Below, one piece after another: positions 1 to 9,102 of a stretch of DNA of 17,429 nucleotides. Both the position numbers and the translations under genes were made by a program. The notes under the pieces are model-generated. The model saw only the letters and a list, made by a program, of their open reading frames with translations, did not search any database and was not told the DNA's origin. The number at the start of each line of letters is the position of its first letter. Position 1 is the first letter of the stretch. The DNA comes from an uncultured Clostridium sp. (lineage in GTDB: Bacteria > Bacillota > Clostridia > Lachnospirales > Lachnospiraceae): contig CANRXD010000004.1 of NCBI GenBank assembly GCA_947643685.1, forward strand, positions 1-17,429. Reading direction: 5' to 3'.

Positions 1-738
1 GCGCAGATCCGGCGGAAGCACCGGAATCACCGTCATAATCATCCATTCCGGCTTGTTTCCGGAATGAAGGAATGCCTCAACCACTTCCAGACGTTTGATA
101 ATTCTTGCCCTTTTCTGTCCGGAGGAATCCTTCAAAGCCCTTCTAAGCTCCTCAGAATCCTTTTCCAGATCAATATCTTTTAAAAGCTCCTGAATGGCCT
201 CAGCTCCCATTCCTACCCGGAAAGCGCCGTAACCATATTTATCGACGGCATCACGGTACTCCTTTTCAGAAAGCACCTGCTTTAACTGGAGTCCTGTGGT
301 ACCGGGATCCAGTACAATATAGGAAGCAAAATACAAAACTTTTTCCAGGACTCTCGGAGAGATATCCAGAATCAGACCCATACGGCTCGGGATGCCCTTA
401 AAATACCAGATATGGGAAACCGGGGCCGCCAGAGCAATATGGCCGATACGCTCACGGCGCACGCTTGCCTTCGTTACCTCGACGCCGCAGCGGTCACAGA
501 TAACGCCCTTATATCTGATTTTTTTGTATTTCCCGCAGTGACACTCCCAGTCCTTGCTCGGTCCGAAAATTCTCTCACAGTACAGGCCGTCTTTTTCCGG
601 CTTCAGGGTACGGTAGTTGATGGTTTCGGGCTTTTTTACCTCACCGTGGGACCATTCCAGGATTTTTTCCGGAGAAGCAAGTCCGATACGGATTGCGTCA
701 AATGTCATCGGCTGATAAGTTTCATTTGTCTCAGGCAT
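1..738 (-). CDS. rpoC: RNA polymerase beta' subunit, N-terminal part (runs off window)
   Basis: Beta' subunit of the DNA-dependent RNA polymerase core, in the cytoplasm. Only the first 246 codons lie in the window; the reading frame is open to base 1. The start ATG (complement of 736-738) has a GAAGGGAG ribosome-binding site 6-7 nt upstream and gives an N-terminus [11 protein letters not shown]. The clamp zinc-binding domain is visible: residues around 64-84 carry C66, C68, C81 and C84 in the ECxCGKY and GVICxxCGVEV signatures typical of beta'. The stretch near residues 94-127 ([28 protein letters not shown]) is the conserved clamp region. The gene starts 15 nt after the rpoB stop, so the two form the usual rpoBC transcription unit. 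The catalytic NADFDGD motif and the rest of the protein lie outside the window. Confidence 0.98.
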   Translation of the reverse strand, partial: MPETNETYQPMTFDAIRIGLASPEKILEWSHGEVKKPETINYRTLKPEKDGLYCERIFGPSKDWECHCGKYKKIRYKGVICDRCGVEVTKASVRRERIGHIALAAPVSHIWYFKGIPSRMGLILDISPRVLEKVLYFASYIVLDPGTTGLQLKQVLSEKEYRDAVDKYGYGAFRVGMGAEAIQELLKDIDLEKDSEELRRALKDSSGQKRARIIKRLEVVEAFLHSGNKPEWMIMTVIPVLPPDLR

Positions 739-753
739 GAACGGTACTCCCTT

Positions 754-3700
754 CTATAATTTGTCATTATCGGAATAGTCGTCGTCGATGTAGCTGTCAT
801 CTTCCTCCGGCTCGTCGATATAATCATCCTCTTCTTCAGAATCCACCAGCTCTCCGTCCTTGAACTCCTGTTTCTGGAATCCAAAGCTGCCGAAGGACTC
901 TTCTTTTTCCTCGTAGCGTCTGTCGCCTTCAATAATGGAACGTAAATCAAGGTCGCTGTCCGCATAATCAATGTTCTCGGACATCTCCACCTCTTCTCCA
1001 TTGTCACGCAGCACTCTCACATCCAGACCCAGGGACTGGAGCTCCTTTAAGAGTACCTTGAAGGACTCCGGAATACCCGGCTCCGGAATATTCTCGCCCT
1101 TAATGATCGCTTCGTAGGTCTTCACACGTCCAACCACATCGTCGGATTTCACTGTCATGATCTCCTGAAGGGTGTAGGAAGCGCCATAGGCCTCCAGCGC
1201 CCAAACCTCCATCTCTCCGAAACGCTGTCCGCCGAACTGAGCTTTTCCTCCCAGAGGCTGCTGGGTAACCAGAGCGTATGGTCCGGTGGAACGGGCATGA
1301 ATCTTATCATCCACAAGGTGGTGAAGCTTCAGATAATGCATGTGTCCTATGGTAGTGGGGCTGTCGAAGTACTCGCCGGTCCGCCCGTCACGGAGCAGCA
1401 CCTTACCGTCTCTCTGAATCGGAACTCCTTTCCAGAGTCCCCGATGCTCCAGATGTTCTCCGAGATATTCCATTACCTCAGGTCTGAGCAGATCATTATA
1501 TTTCTTCTGGAACGCGCTCCACTCCATATTTACATAATCATTGGCAAGCTCCAGAGTATCCTGAATGTCATCTTCATTGGCGCCGTCAAAGACCGGGGTC
1601 GATACATTAAAGCCAAGAGCTTTTGCGGCAAGGCTCAAGTGAATCTCAAGTACCTGCCCGATATTCATACGGGACGGCACGCCCAGAGGATTTAACACGA
1701 TATCAAGGGGACGGCCGTTTGGCAAAAACGGCATATCTTCCACAGGAAGTACACGGGAAACAACACCCTTGTTGCCATGACGTCCGGCCATCTTATCGCC
1801 AACGGAAATCTTACGTTTCTGGGCAATATAAATCCTTACGGACTGATTCACGCCGGGAGCCAGTTCATCACCATTCTCCCTTGTGAATACCTTGGCATCT
1901 ACAATAATGCCGTATGCGCCGTGAGGTACCTTTAAAGAAGTATCCCGGACTTCTCTTGCCTTCTCACCAAAGATGGCCCGAAGCAGTCTCTCCTCAGCAG
2001 TCAGCTCGGTTTCTCCCTTTGGAGTTACCTTGCCCACCAGAATATCACCGGCACGTACTTCCGCGCCGATACGGATAATCCCGCGCTCATCCAGATCCTT
2101 CAGTGCGTCCTCGCCCACACCCGGAACGTCTCTTGTGATCTCTTCCGGTCCCAGCTTGGTATCGCGGGCTTCCGCCTCATATTCCTCAATATGGACGGAA
2201 GTATAAACATCATCCTGAACCAGTTTTTCACTTAACAGAACGGCATCCTCGTAATTGTAGCCCTCCCATGTCATAAAACCAATCAGCGGATTCTTTCCAA
2301 GGGCAATTTCACCGTTTTTCGTGGACGGGCCGTCCGCAATTACCTCTCCCTTTTCCACATGATTTCCCTTGAAAACAATGGGTTTCTGATTGTAGCAGTT
2401 ACTCTGGTTGCTTCTCTTAAATTTTGTCAGATGGTAAACATCTCTGTTTCCATCAGAGTCTCTCTTAATAATGATCTCGTTGGACGCGGAACGCTCAACG
2501 ACTCCGGCATTTCTGGCCACCACACATACGCCTGAGTCAACGGCCGCCTTTCCTTCAATACCGGTTCCGACAACGGGGGCCTCGGTGGAAAGAAGCGGCA
2601 CGGCCTGACGCTGCATGTTGGAGCCCATCAGAGCTCGGTTGGCATCATCATTCTCCAGGAACGGAATCATGGAGGTTGCCACAGAGAATACCATCTTCGG
2701 AGATACGTCCATCAGGTCAATGGACCGTTTCTGGAAGGAAGAAGTTTCTTCACGGAAACGCCCGGAAATATTGTTGTGAACAAAGTGTCCATTTTCGTCC
2801 AGAGGCTCGTTGGCCTGGGCCACGATATAGTTATCCTCTTCATCGGCGGTCAGATAAACCACCTCGTCAGTTACCTGCGGGTTCGCCGGGTCAGATTTAT
2901 CAACCACGCGGTAAGGGGCTTCAACAAAGCCATAGGGATTCACCCTGGCATACGTTGCAAGGGAGTTGATCAGACCGATATTCGGACCTTCAGGAGTCTC
3001 AATGGGACACATACGCCCATAATGGGTATAGTGTACATCCCGAACCTCGAATCCGGCACGCTCTCTGGAAAGACCTCCGGGCCCCAGCGCGGAAAGACGT
3101 CTCTTGTGGGTCAGCTCAGAAAGCGGGTTGTTCTGGTCCATGAACTGAGACAGCTGGGAACTTCCGAAAAATTCCTTTACAGCAGCCGTCACAGGCTTGA
3201 TATTGATTAAGGACTGGGGAGTAATTCCCTCCATATCCTGCGTGGTCATTCTCTCTCTTACCACACGCTCCATTCTGGAAAGACCAATACGATACTGGTT
3301 CTGTAATAATTCTCCAACTGCACGGATACGGCGGTTGCCCAGATGGTCAATATCATCTTTTGTACCGATTTCATACTCCAGGTGCATATTATAATTAATG
3401 GAAGCAATAATATCTTCCTTTGTAATGTGCTTCGGAATCAGGTCATGGATATTGCGGCGGATTGCAGCCTTCAGCTGGTCCTCATCCATATCCCCTGATT
3501 TTGCCAGAATATCAGCCAGCACCGGGTAGAATACTAACTCTGTCACACCGGCCTCTTCCGGTTTGAAATTTACATAAGAGGCCAGATCCACCATCATATT
3601 AGAAAGGACTTTCACAGTTCTTTCTTCTGTCTGGATCCAGACATAGGAAACAGCAGCATTCTGGATGGCAGTTGCCTGCTCCTTGGAAAGCGGCTTCCCG

Positions 3701-4629
3701 GCCTCTGCCAGAATTTCGCCGGTGCTGGTATCTACAACATCCTCCGCCGGAATCTGTCCTGTAATACGGTTTTTGAAGTGAAGCTTCTTATTAAATTTAT
3801 ATCTTCCGACTTTGGCCAGATCATATCTTCTCGGGTCAAAGAACATGCTGTTTAACAGGCTCTCCGCACTGTCAACAGAAAGCGGCTCACCGGGACGGAT
3901 CTTCTTATATAATTCCAGAAGGCCATCCTGATAATTGTCAGAAGTATCCTTTCCAAAGCTTGCAAGAATCTTCGGCTCCTCGCCAAACAACTCGGTAATT
4001 TCTGCGTTTGTACCAAATCCAAGAGCGCGGACCAGCACAGTTACCGGAACCTTTCTTGTACGGTCCACACGCACATAAAAAACATCATTGGAATCTGTCT
4101 CATACTCCAGCCATGCGCCACGGTTGGGGATTACGGTACAGGAATATAACTCCTTACCAATCTTATCATGGTCGATTCCGTAATATATTCCAGGGGAACG
4201 TACCAACTGGCTTACAATAACCCGTTCTGCGCCATTGATCACAAAGGAACCTGTATCTGTCATTAACGGCAGATCACCCATGAAAATCTCGTGTTCATTG
4301 ATTTCATCTTTATCTTTGTTGCAGAGTCTCACCTTTACCTTCAAAGGCGCTGCGTAAGTGGCATCCCGTTCCTTGCACTCCTCAATCGTATATTTGATGT
4401 CATCCTTGCAGAGCGTGAAGTCCACGAACTCCAGGCTCAGGTGACCGGCAAAATCTGCGATTGGAGAGATATCATCGAAAACTTCTTTTAAGCCTTCGTC
4501 GAGGAACCACTGGTAGGAATCTTTCTGGATTTCGATCAGATTCGGCATCCCAAGAACTTCCTTCTGTCTTGAGTAGCTCATCCTTACGCTCTTACCGGCC
4601 GGCACCGGACGTATTCTGCTTTTCTCCAT
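754..4629 (-). CDS. rpoB: RNA polymerase beta subunit
   Basis: Beta subunit of RNA polymerase, 1291 aa with the start chosen here. The frame stays open to 4725, but the ATG at 4629 ([13 protein letters not shown]) is preferred. It has an AGGGGTGA ribosome-binding site 7 nt upstream, matches the usual N-terminus, and the extra upstream codons overlap the probable promoter. The rifampicin-binding region is intact and of the sensitive type ([19 protein letters not shown], then [13 protein letters not shown]), followed by [15 protein letters not shown]. Late conserved blocks include [12 protein letters not shown] and the C-terminal [24 protein letters not shown]. The protein ends in a strongly acidic, low-complexity tail of about 25 residues rich in D and E, as is common in Firmicutes. 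rpoC follows after 15 nt. No frameshift or resistance substitution is visible. rplL is not upstream; a divergent hydrogenase operon is. Confidence 0.98.
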   Translation of the reverse strand: MEKSRIRPVPAGKSVRMSYSRQKEVLGMPNLIEIQKDSYQWFLDEGLKEVFDDISPIADFAGHLSLEFVDFTLCKDDIKYTIEECKERDATYAAPLKVKVRLCNKDKDEINEHEIFMGDLPLMTDTGSFVINGAERVIVSQLVRSPGIYYGIDHDKIGKELYSCTVIPNRGAWLEYETDSNDVFYVRVDRTRKVPVTVLVRALGFGTNAEITELFGEEPKILASFGKDTSDNYQDGLLELYKKIRPGEPLSVDSAESLLNSMFFDPRRYDLAKVGRYKFNKKLHFKNRITGQIPAEDVVDTSTGEILAEAGKPLSKEQATAIQNAAVSYVWIQTEERTVKVLSNMMVDLASYVNFKPEEAGVTELVFYPVLADILAKSGDMDEDQLKAAIRRNIHDLIPKHITKEDIIASINYNMHLEYEIGTKDDIDHLGNRRIRAVGELLQNQYRIGLSRMERVVRERMTTQDMEGITPQSLINIKPVTAAVKEFFGSSQLSQFMDQNNPLSELTHKRRLSALGPGGLSRERAGFEVRDVHYTHYGRMCPIETPEGPNIGLINSLATYARVNPYGFVEAPYRVVDKSDPANPQVTDEVVYLTADEEDNYIVAQANEPLDENGHFVHNNISGRFREETSSFQKRSIDLMDVSPKMVFSVATSMIPFLENDDANRALMGSNMQRQAVPLLSTEAPVVGTGIEGKAAVDSGVCVVARNAGVVERSASNEIIIKRDSDGNRDVYHLTKFKRSNQSNCYNQKPIVFKGNHVEKGEVIADGPSTKNGEIALGKNPLIGFMTWEGYNYEDAVLLSEKLVQDDVYTSVHIEEYEAEARDTKLGPEEITRDVPGVGEDALKDLDERGIIRIGAEVRAGDILVGKVTPKGETELTAEERLLRAIFGEKAREVRDTSLKVPHGAYGIIVDAKVFTRENGDELAPGVNQSVRIYIAQKRKISVGDKMAGRHGNKGVVSRVLPVEDMPFLPNGRPLDIVLNPLGVPSRMNIGQVLEIHLSLAAKALGFNVSTPVFDGANEDDIQDTLELANDYVNMEWSAFQKKYNDLLRPEVMEYLGEHLEHRGLWKGVPIQRDGKVLLRDGRTGEYFDSPTTIGHMHYLKLHHLVDDKIHARSTGPYALVTQQPLGGKAQFGGQRFGEMEVWALEAYGASYTLQEIMTVKSDDVVGRVKTYEAIIKGENIPEPGIPESFKVLLKELQSLGLDVRVLRDNGEEVEMSENIDYADSDLDLRSIIEGDRRYEEKEESFGSFGFQKQEFKDGELVDSEEEDDYIDEPEEDDSYIDDDYSDNDKL

Positions 4630-4684
4630 TGACGTTTCACCCCTGTTTTCTTTCTCAATCTCAACTTCTAATTTTGGGCATACT

Positions 4685-4717
4685 GGTACCATATGCACAT
4701 GATACCATAATAGTGCA
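4685..4717 (-). promoter_or_regulatory. Structured 5' leader of rpoB mRNA (overlapping hairpins)
   Basis: Read on the minus strand just after the predicted transcription start, GGTATCAT (4706-4699) and ATGGTACC (4692-4685) form an 8-bp RNA stem. It includes one U-G wobble and closes a 6-nt loop. The loop contains GTGCA (4698-4694), which is complementary to TGCAC at 4717-4713, the predicted very 5' end of the transcript. The two pairings interleave, so they are either alternative structures or a strained pseudoknot. The pairing is seen in sequence; a regulatory role is inference. Confidence 0.4.
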
Positions 4718-4723
4718 CTTTTC

Positions 4724-4752
4724 ATACTATCATAGCGCTTTCAAGCTGTCAA
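4724..4752 (-). promoter_or_regulatory. Probable sigma-A promoter for rpoBC
   Basis: On the minus strand, a perfect -35 TTGACA (complement of 4747-4752) and a -10 TAGTAT (complement of 4724-4729) are separated by exactly 17 nt. Transcription would start near 4717, leaving an untranslated leader of about 88 nt before the rpoB ATG at 4629. This supports rpoBC being transcribed from its own promoter here rather than only as part of a ribosomal-protein operon. Confidence 0.75.
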
Positions 4753-4835
4753 GCTGTTTTTTCCATAAATTACAATTTTCGAATTTTATACATTTTGGGG
4801 CTCTAATCTCCTTTGTTTATAATGTCTGTTTTATA

Positions 4836-4864
4836 TTGTTATTTTTATAACATTTTAGTAAAAT
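4836..4864 (+). promoter_or_regulatory. Probable promoter for hydC-hydB-hydA
   Basis: TTGTTA (4836-4841) and TAAAAT (4859-4864) have 17-nt spacing in an AT-rich stretch. The predicted start, near 4871, falls inside the palindrome at 4866-4896. A second, weaker candidate is TTGGGG (4795-4800) with a perfect TATAAT (4818-4823), also 17 nt apart. Which one is used cannot be told from sequence alone. Confidence 0.5.
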
Positions 4865-4865
4865 T

Positions 4866-4896
4866 GTAACAGTTCAGATACTCGCTGAACGGTTAC
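4866..4896. repeat. Palindromic intergenic element R2, copy 1
   Basis: Arms GTAACAGTTCAG (4866-4877) and CTGAACGGTTAC (4885-4896) pair over 12 bp with one mismatch around a 7-nt centre. It lies directly after the putative hyd promoter -10 box and 50 nt before the hydC start codon. A second copy of the same length, with 25 of 31 positions identical, occurs at 9062-9092, and a degenerate copy at 17377-17408. It could be an operator, a leader hairpin, or a dispersed repeat. Confidence 0.7.
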
Positions 4897-4946
4897 ATAA
4901 ATCATCATATACACTAACATTTAAGATTCAGAAAGGAGAAGGTACT

Positions 4947-5432
4947 TTGAGTCAGATCAGTATTGAGAAACTGGATGAAATTCTTGAAGCCCATGACTGT
5001 GATCCCTCACTTGTAATCGGCATCATGCAGGATATCCAGAGAGAATGCCATTACCTGCCGGAAGAGGCCCTGCGCTATGTCGCCCGGAAATTAAAAATCA
5101 GCGAGGCGAAAATCTACGGAGTCGCAACCTTCTATGAGAATTTTTCTTTAAAACCCAAAGGAAAATACATCATAAAGGTCTGTGACGGCACCGCCTGCCA
5201 CGTGAGAAAATCTGTTCCGATTCTTGAAGAAATCCGTAAACAGCTCGGAGTAACTGACAAGAATCCCACCACGCCGGACATGATGTTCACCGTGGAAACC
5301 GTATCCTGCCTGGGTGCCTGCGGTCTGGCCCCGGTCTGTACAGTGAATGACCATGTATATCCGGCCATGACTCCAGAAAAGGCAAGGGCCATGTTAAAGG
5401 AAATCCGCGAAAAGGAGGAGGGCTCCCTATGA
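4947..5432 (+). CDS. hydC: NuoE-like [2Fe-2S] subunit of trimeric [FeFe]-hydrogenase (HydC)
   Basis: Small electron-transfer subunit, 161 aa, of the cytoplasmic HydABC-type [FeFe]-hydrogenase; related to NuoE of complex I (24-kDa subunit). It starts at TTG (4947), supported by an AGGAG at 4934-4938, 8 nt upstream; the first in-frame ATG would remove a conserved helical segment of the family. After an N-terminal helical domain (about residues 5-60) comes the thioredoxin-like ferredoxin fold. It carries the four cluster ligands C79 and C84 (VCDGTACH) and C121 and C125 (SCLGACGLAP), the C-x4-C and C-x3-C pattern of the family. Its stop overlaps the start of the next gene (ATGA), indicating translational coupling. 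An isolated NuoE of complex I is excluded by the hydrogenase genes that follow. Confidence 0.93.
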   Translation: MSQISIEKLDEILEAHDCDPSLVIGIMQDIQRECHYLPEEALRYVARKLKISEAKIYGVATFYENFSLKPKGKYIIKVCDGTACHVRKSVPILEEIRKQLGVTDKNPTTPDMMFTVETVSCLGACGLAPVCTVNDHVYPAMTPEKARAMLKEIREKEEGSL

Positions 5433-7327
5433 TAGTCACAAGAATAAATACCCGCGAAGATTTAGAGAGGAAAAGAGACGATTTTAAAAAGGCATTAAAC
5501 GCTCAGAAAAAACAAATTCTGATCTGCGGCGGCACAGGGTGCGTTGCCGGAGGCTCCCTTAACATCTATGCCAGGCTGCAGCAGCTGATGCAGGAACGCG
5601 GCATCCACTGCACGGTTCAGCTGGAGGAAGAGGCCCATGATGAAAGTATCGGCATCAAAAAAAGCGGCTGTCACGGCTTTTGTGAGATGGGTCCCCTGCT
5701 GCGGATTGAGCCCATGGGCTGGCTTTACATAAAAGTCAGGGTAGAAGACTGCGAAGAAATTCTTGAAAAAAGCATTCTAAATGATGAGGTTGTGGACCGT
5801 CTGGTTTACCGCGACAAGAACGGAAATCTTTATCAGAAACAAGAAGAGATTCCCTTTTATAAGCAGCAGACCCGGGTTGCTCTGGAGCACTGCGGACATA
5901 TCAACGCGGAATCCATCCGTGAATATATTGCCATGGGTGGGTACAGCGCCATGGCAAAGGCACTGTTTGACATGACTCCGGAAGGGATTGTAAACGAAAT
6001 TTCCGAAGCCGGATTAAGAGGCCGCGGCGGCGGCGGATTCCCGACAGGGAAGAAATGGGAACAGGTACTGCGTCAGCCCGGCCCCGATAAATATGTGGTC
6101 TGCAATGGCGATGAAGGCGACCCCGGAGCCTTTATGGACCGTTCTATGATGGAGGGCGATCCTCATCGGGTCATCGAAGGCATGATCATTGCGGGAATTG
6201 CCACCGGGGCCCATCACGGATACATTTACGTGCGCGCCGAGTATCCCCTTGCAGTGGAGCGTCTGACCATCGCCATCGGACAGGCCAGAGACCGGGGACT
6301 TTTAGGTGAGAACATTTTGAATTCCGGCTTTGATTTTGATATTAAAATCAGCCAGGGAGCCGGAGCCTTTGTCTGCGGCGAAGGAAGCGCCCTGACTGCC
6401 TCCATTGAAGGCAACCGGGGCATGCCCCGTGTCAAACCGCCCCGTACAGTGGAACATGGACTGTTCAACATGCCCACCGTACTAAATAATGTGGAAACCT
6501 ACTGCAACGTGGCCCCCATCATCTCCAAAGGAGCCGGCTGGTATCGGACCATCGGCCCTGAAAATAATCATGGAACCAAAGCCTTTGCCCTCACAGGCAA
6601 TGTCAATAATACCGGGCTCATTGAGGTTCCCATGGGAACCACTCTCCGGGAAATCATTTATGATATTGGCGGCGGCGTAAAAGACGGAGAATTCAAGGCC
6701 GTCCAGATCGGCGGCCCTTCCGGCGGATGTCTGTGCATAAACGCCACGGAAGATCATCTGGATATGCACCTGGATTTTGACTCTTTAAAGAAAGTTGGAG
6801 CCATGATCGGTTCCGGCGGCCTGGTTGTCATGAATGACAAAAGCTGCATGGTGGAAGTAGCCAGATTTTTTATGAACTTCACCCAGAATGAATCCTGCGG
6901 AAAGTGCGTTCCCTGCCGGGAGGGAACCAAACGAATGCTGGAACTTCTCACAGACATTGTGGAAGGCCGCGGAACCCTGGAGCACATCCGTCTTCTGGAA
7001 GAGCTTTCTTCCACCATTTCCGAGACGGCTCTCTGCGGCCTTGGGAAATCAGCGCCCTCCCCCGTAAGCAGTACCTTACAGTATTTCCGTGATGAATATC
7101 TGGCTCATGTGGTAGACAAAAAATGTCCGGCCGGCCAGTGCAGGGCGCTTATTTCTCTCCGGATTGACCCTGAGCTCTGTAAGGGATGCACCAAATGTGC
7201 CAGAATGTGCCCCGTCGGCGCAATTTCCGGAACTGTGAAAAATCCCCATGTCATTGACCAGGATAAATGCATTAAGTGCCGCGCCTGCCTGGAAGGCTGC
7301 AATTTCGGCGCCGTAAAAGAAGTGTAG
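5429..7327 (+). CDS. hydB: NuoF-like NAD(H)/FMN-binding subunit of trimeric [FeFe]-hydrogenase (HydB)
   Basis: Diaphorase subunit, 632 aa, which exchanges electrons between NAD(H) and the iron-sulfur chain through FMN. It starts at the ATG overlapping the hydC stop, behind a long AAGGAGGAGGG. Domains in order: an N-terminal thioredoxin-like [2Fe-2S] domain (C33, C38, C81, C85); the NuoF FMN/NADH-binding domain with GRGGGGFPTGKKWE (about residue 195) and GEGSALTASIEGNRGMPR; an SLBB segment; the N3-type [4Fe-4S] site (C490, C493, C496 in SCGKCVPCREGTKR, plus C536); and a C-terminal pair of [4Fe-4S] ferredoxin motifs (C584/587/590/594 and C614/617/620/624). The extra N- and C-terminal cluster domains are typical of HydB of electron-bifurcating hydrogenases, not plain NuoF. 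Whether this complex truly bifurcates with ferredoxin is inference. Confidence 0.94.
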   Translation: MIVTRINTREDLERKRDDFKKALNAQKKQILICGGTGCVAGGSLNIYARLQQLMQERGIHCTVQLEEEAHDESIGIKKSGCHGFCEMGPLLRIEPMGWLYIKVRVEDCEEILEKSILNDEVVDRLVYRDKNGNLYQKQEEIPFYKQQTRVALEHCGHINAESIREYIAMGGYSAMAKALFDMTPEGIVNEISEAGLRGRGGGGFPTGKKWEQVLRQPGPDKYVVCNGDEGDPGAFMDRSMMEGDPHRVIEGMIIAGIATGAHHGYIYVRAEYPLAVERLTIAIGQARDRGLLGENILNSGFDFDIKISQGAGAFVCGEGSALTASIEGNRGMPRVKPPRTVEHGLFNMPTVLNNVETYCNVAPIISKGAGWYRTIGPENNHGTKAFALTGNVNNTGLIEVPMGTTLREIIYDIGGGVKDGEFKAVQIGGPSGGCLCINATEDHLDMHLDFDSLKKVGAMIGSGGLVVMNDKSCMVEVARFFMNFTQNESCGKCVPCREGTKRMLELLTDIVEGRGTLEHIRLLEELSSTISETALCGLGKSAPSPVSSTLQYFRDEYLAHVVDKKCPAGQCRALISLRIDPELCKGCTKCARMCPVGAISGTVKNPHVIDQDKCIKCRACLEGCNFGAVKEV

Positions 7328-7337
7328 GAGGGAACCC

Positions 7338-9044
7338 ATGGCTAAATACATGATTATTGACGGACTCCGCGCAGAGTTCACCGACGAAAAAAACATCCTT
7401 CAGGTTATCCGGAATGTCGGTATCCATATTCCGACGTTCTGCTATTACACAGATCTTTCCATTTACGGCGCCTGCCGTATGTGCGTGGTAGAGGACGAAA
7501 GGGGAAACATCATTGCCTCCTGCTCCACTCCGCCCAAAGACAGAATGGTGATCCGGACCAATACCCCGAAGCTCCACCATCACAGGAAAATGATTTTGGA
7601 ACTGCTTCTGGCCTCTCACTGCCGGGACTGCACCATCTGTGAAAAGAACCAGAAATGTCAGCTCCAGTTTCTGGCAAGGCGGTTCGGACTGGATCACATC
7701 CGTTTTAAAAATAACCGGCCTGACTTTGAGATTGATAATTCCTCATCCTCCATTGTCCGGGACATGAATAAATGCATTCTCTGCGGCGACTGTGTCCGCA
7801 TGTGCAATGAGGTGCAGCATGTGGGCGCCATCGACTTTGTCCACCGCGGTTCTAATATGGAAGTTTCTCCGGCCTTCGGGAAAAAACTTTCAGAAACAGA
7901 ATGCGTGGGCTGCGGCCAGTGCGCTGCCGTCTGTCCCACAGGAGCCATCACCATCAAAAAGGATATCAAGCGGGTATGGTCCGCCCTCTATGATCCCAAA
8001 AAACGGGTGGTTGCTCAGATTGCCCCGGCAGTCCGTGTTGCCCTGGGTGAAGAATTCGGCATGCCGCCGGGAGAAAATACCATCTATAAAATTTACACGG
8101 CCCTTCATATGCTTGGCTTTGACCTGGCCTTTGATACAAGTGTCAGCGCAGACATGACCATCATCGAAGAAACCAATGAACTGGCAGAAATACTGGCCAA
8201 GGGGGAAAAGCGCAAATATCCTCTGTTCACCTCCTGCTGCCCGGCCTGGATTAAATTTGTGGAAACAAAGCATCCCGAGCTGATTCCTTACATTTCCACC
8301 AGCAAATCCCCCATGGAGATGTTTGGAGCTGTCATTAAGGAATATTATAAGCCGTCCGATGAGGAATGCGGCCTGGAAACCTTCCATGTTGCCATCATGC
8401 CATGTACAGCAAAGAAAATGGAGGCTGCCAGAGACGAATTCGTCCGGGATGGAAAACCGGATGTGGACGCTGTCATCACTACAAAAGAACTGGCGGCCAT
8501 GATTCGTGAGCTGGGCATCCAGTTTGCGGACTTAGAGCCCACAGCCCCGGATATGCCGTTTTCCATCCGTTCCGGCGGCGGCATAATCTTTGGAAACAGC
8601 GGAGGCGTTATGGAAGCGGCCTTAAGACGCGTGGCTGAACGCAGCAATGCCGCCCTCCAGGAAATCGAGTATTCCGGCGTCCGGGGCATCACAGGCACTA
8701 AAAAATTCTCCATTGATATTCAGGGGAAAACCATCCATGCCGCCGTTGTCAGCGGTCTTGGAAATGCGGACGAGTTAATTCACCTCATTAAAAGCGGCGA
8801 AGAACATTTCGATTTTGTGGAGGTCATGGCCTGCCCCGCCGGCTGTATCGGCGGCGCAGGACAGCCTGAAGGATTTTTTGAGGCTAAACAGAAACGGTCT
8901 TCGGGACTTTATACTGCCGATAAGAGCGCACTCGTAAAAAGATCGGATGAGAATCCGGTAGTACTCCGCCTCTATGAGGACGGGGTGTTGAAAGACAGAG
9001 CCCATGAGCTTTTGCATGTCCATTATCACCCTGAAGAACTATAA
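7338..9044 (+). CDS. hydA: [FeFe]-hydrogenase catalytic subunit (HydA, M3-like)
   Basis: Catalytic subunit, 568 aa, producing or oxidising H2 at the H-cluster. The ATG at 7338 follows AGGAGGG by 5 nt and lies 10 nt after hydB. Domains: N-terminal [2Fe-2S] (C35, C46, C49, C62); a His-ligated [4Fe-4S] site (H94, C98, C101, C107); two [4Fe-4S] ferredoxin motifs (C146/149/152/156 and C189/192/195/199); then the H domain with all three signatures: TSCCPAW (298-304), MPCTAKKME (354-362) and EVMACPAGCIGG (495-506, ligands C499 and C503). The L3 motif ends GGAGQP rather than the common GGGQP, a mild variation. No long C-terminal [2Fe-2S] extension is present; the T. maritima enzyme is longer as I recall. 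The maturases HydE, HydF and HydG are not in this window. Together with hydC and hydB it forms a complete trimer that would reoxidise NADH and reduced ferredoxin during fermentation. Confidence 0.96.
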   Translation: MAKYMIIDGLRAEFTDEKNILQVIRNVGIHIPTFCYYTDLSIYGACRMCVVEDERGNIIASCSTPPKDRMVIRTNTPKLHHHRKMILELLLASHCRDCTICEKNQKCQLQFLARRFGLDHIRFKNNRPDFEIDNSSSSIVRDMNKCILCGDCVRMCNEVQHVGAIDFVHRGSNMEVSPAFGKKLSETECVGCGQCAAVCPTGAITIKKDIKRVWSALYDPKKRVVAQIAPAVRVALGEEFGMPPGENTIYKIYTALHMLGFDLAFDTSVSADMTIIEETNELAEILAKGEKRKYPLFTSCCPAWIKFVETKHPELIPYISTSKSPMEMFGAVIKEYYKPSDEECGLETFHVAIMPCTAKKMEAARDEFVRDGKPDVDAVITTKELAAMIRELGIQFADLEPTAPDMPFSIRSGGGIIFGNSGGVMEAALRRVAERSNAALQEIEYSGVRGITGTKKFSIDIQGKTIHAAVVSGLGNADELIHLIKSGEEHFDFVEVMACPAGCIGGAGQPEGFFEAKQKRSSGLYTADKSALVKRSDENPVVLRLYEDGVLKDRAHELLHVHYHPEEL

Positions 9045-9061
9045 AAAATAGTAAATGTGCA

Positions 9062-9092
9062 GTGACCGTTCAGAGACTGTCGGAACGGTTAC
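9062..9092. repeat. Palindromic intergenic element R2, copy 2
   Basis: Arms GTGACCGTTC (9062-9071) and GAACGGTTAC (9083-9092) pair over 10 bp, with one position pairing only as G-U in RNA. The element is 31 nt, exactly as long as the copy before hydC, and 25 of 31 bases match it. It starts 17 nt after the hydA stop, and no T-run follows, so it is not a classic terminator. Confidence 0.65.
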
Positions 9093-9102
9093 AATATGCA
9101 GA

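Noticed and set aside
4630..4725. Extra 32 codons at the N-terminus of rpoB (start at 4725)
   Set aside because: The extension overlaps the probable -10 box and predicted start site of the rpoB promoter, is unlike RpoB N-termini, and the ATG at 4629 has a good ribosome-binding site.
4866..4896. Rex-type redox operator at the hydrogenase promoter
   Set aside because: The half-site GTAACAGTTCAG does not fit the TTGTTAA-type Rex consensus, and the same element occurs at unrelated places.
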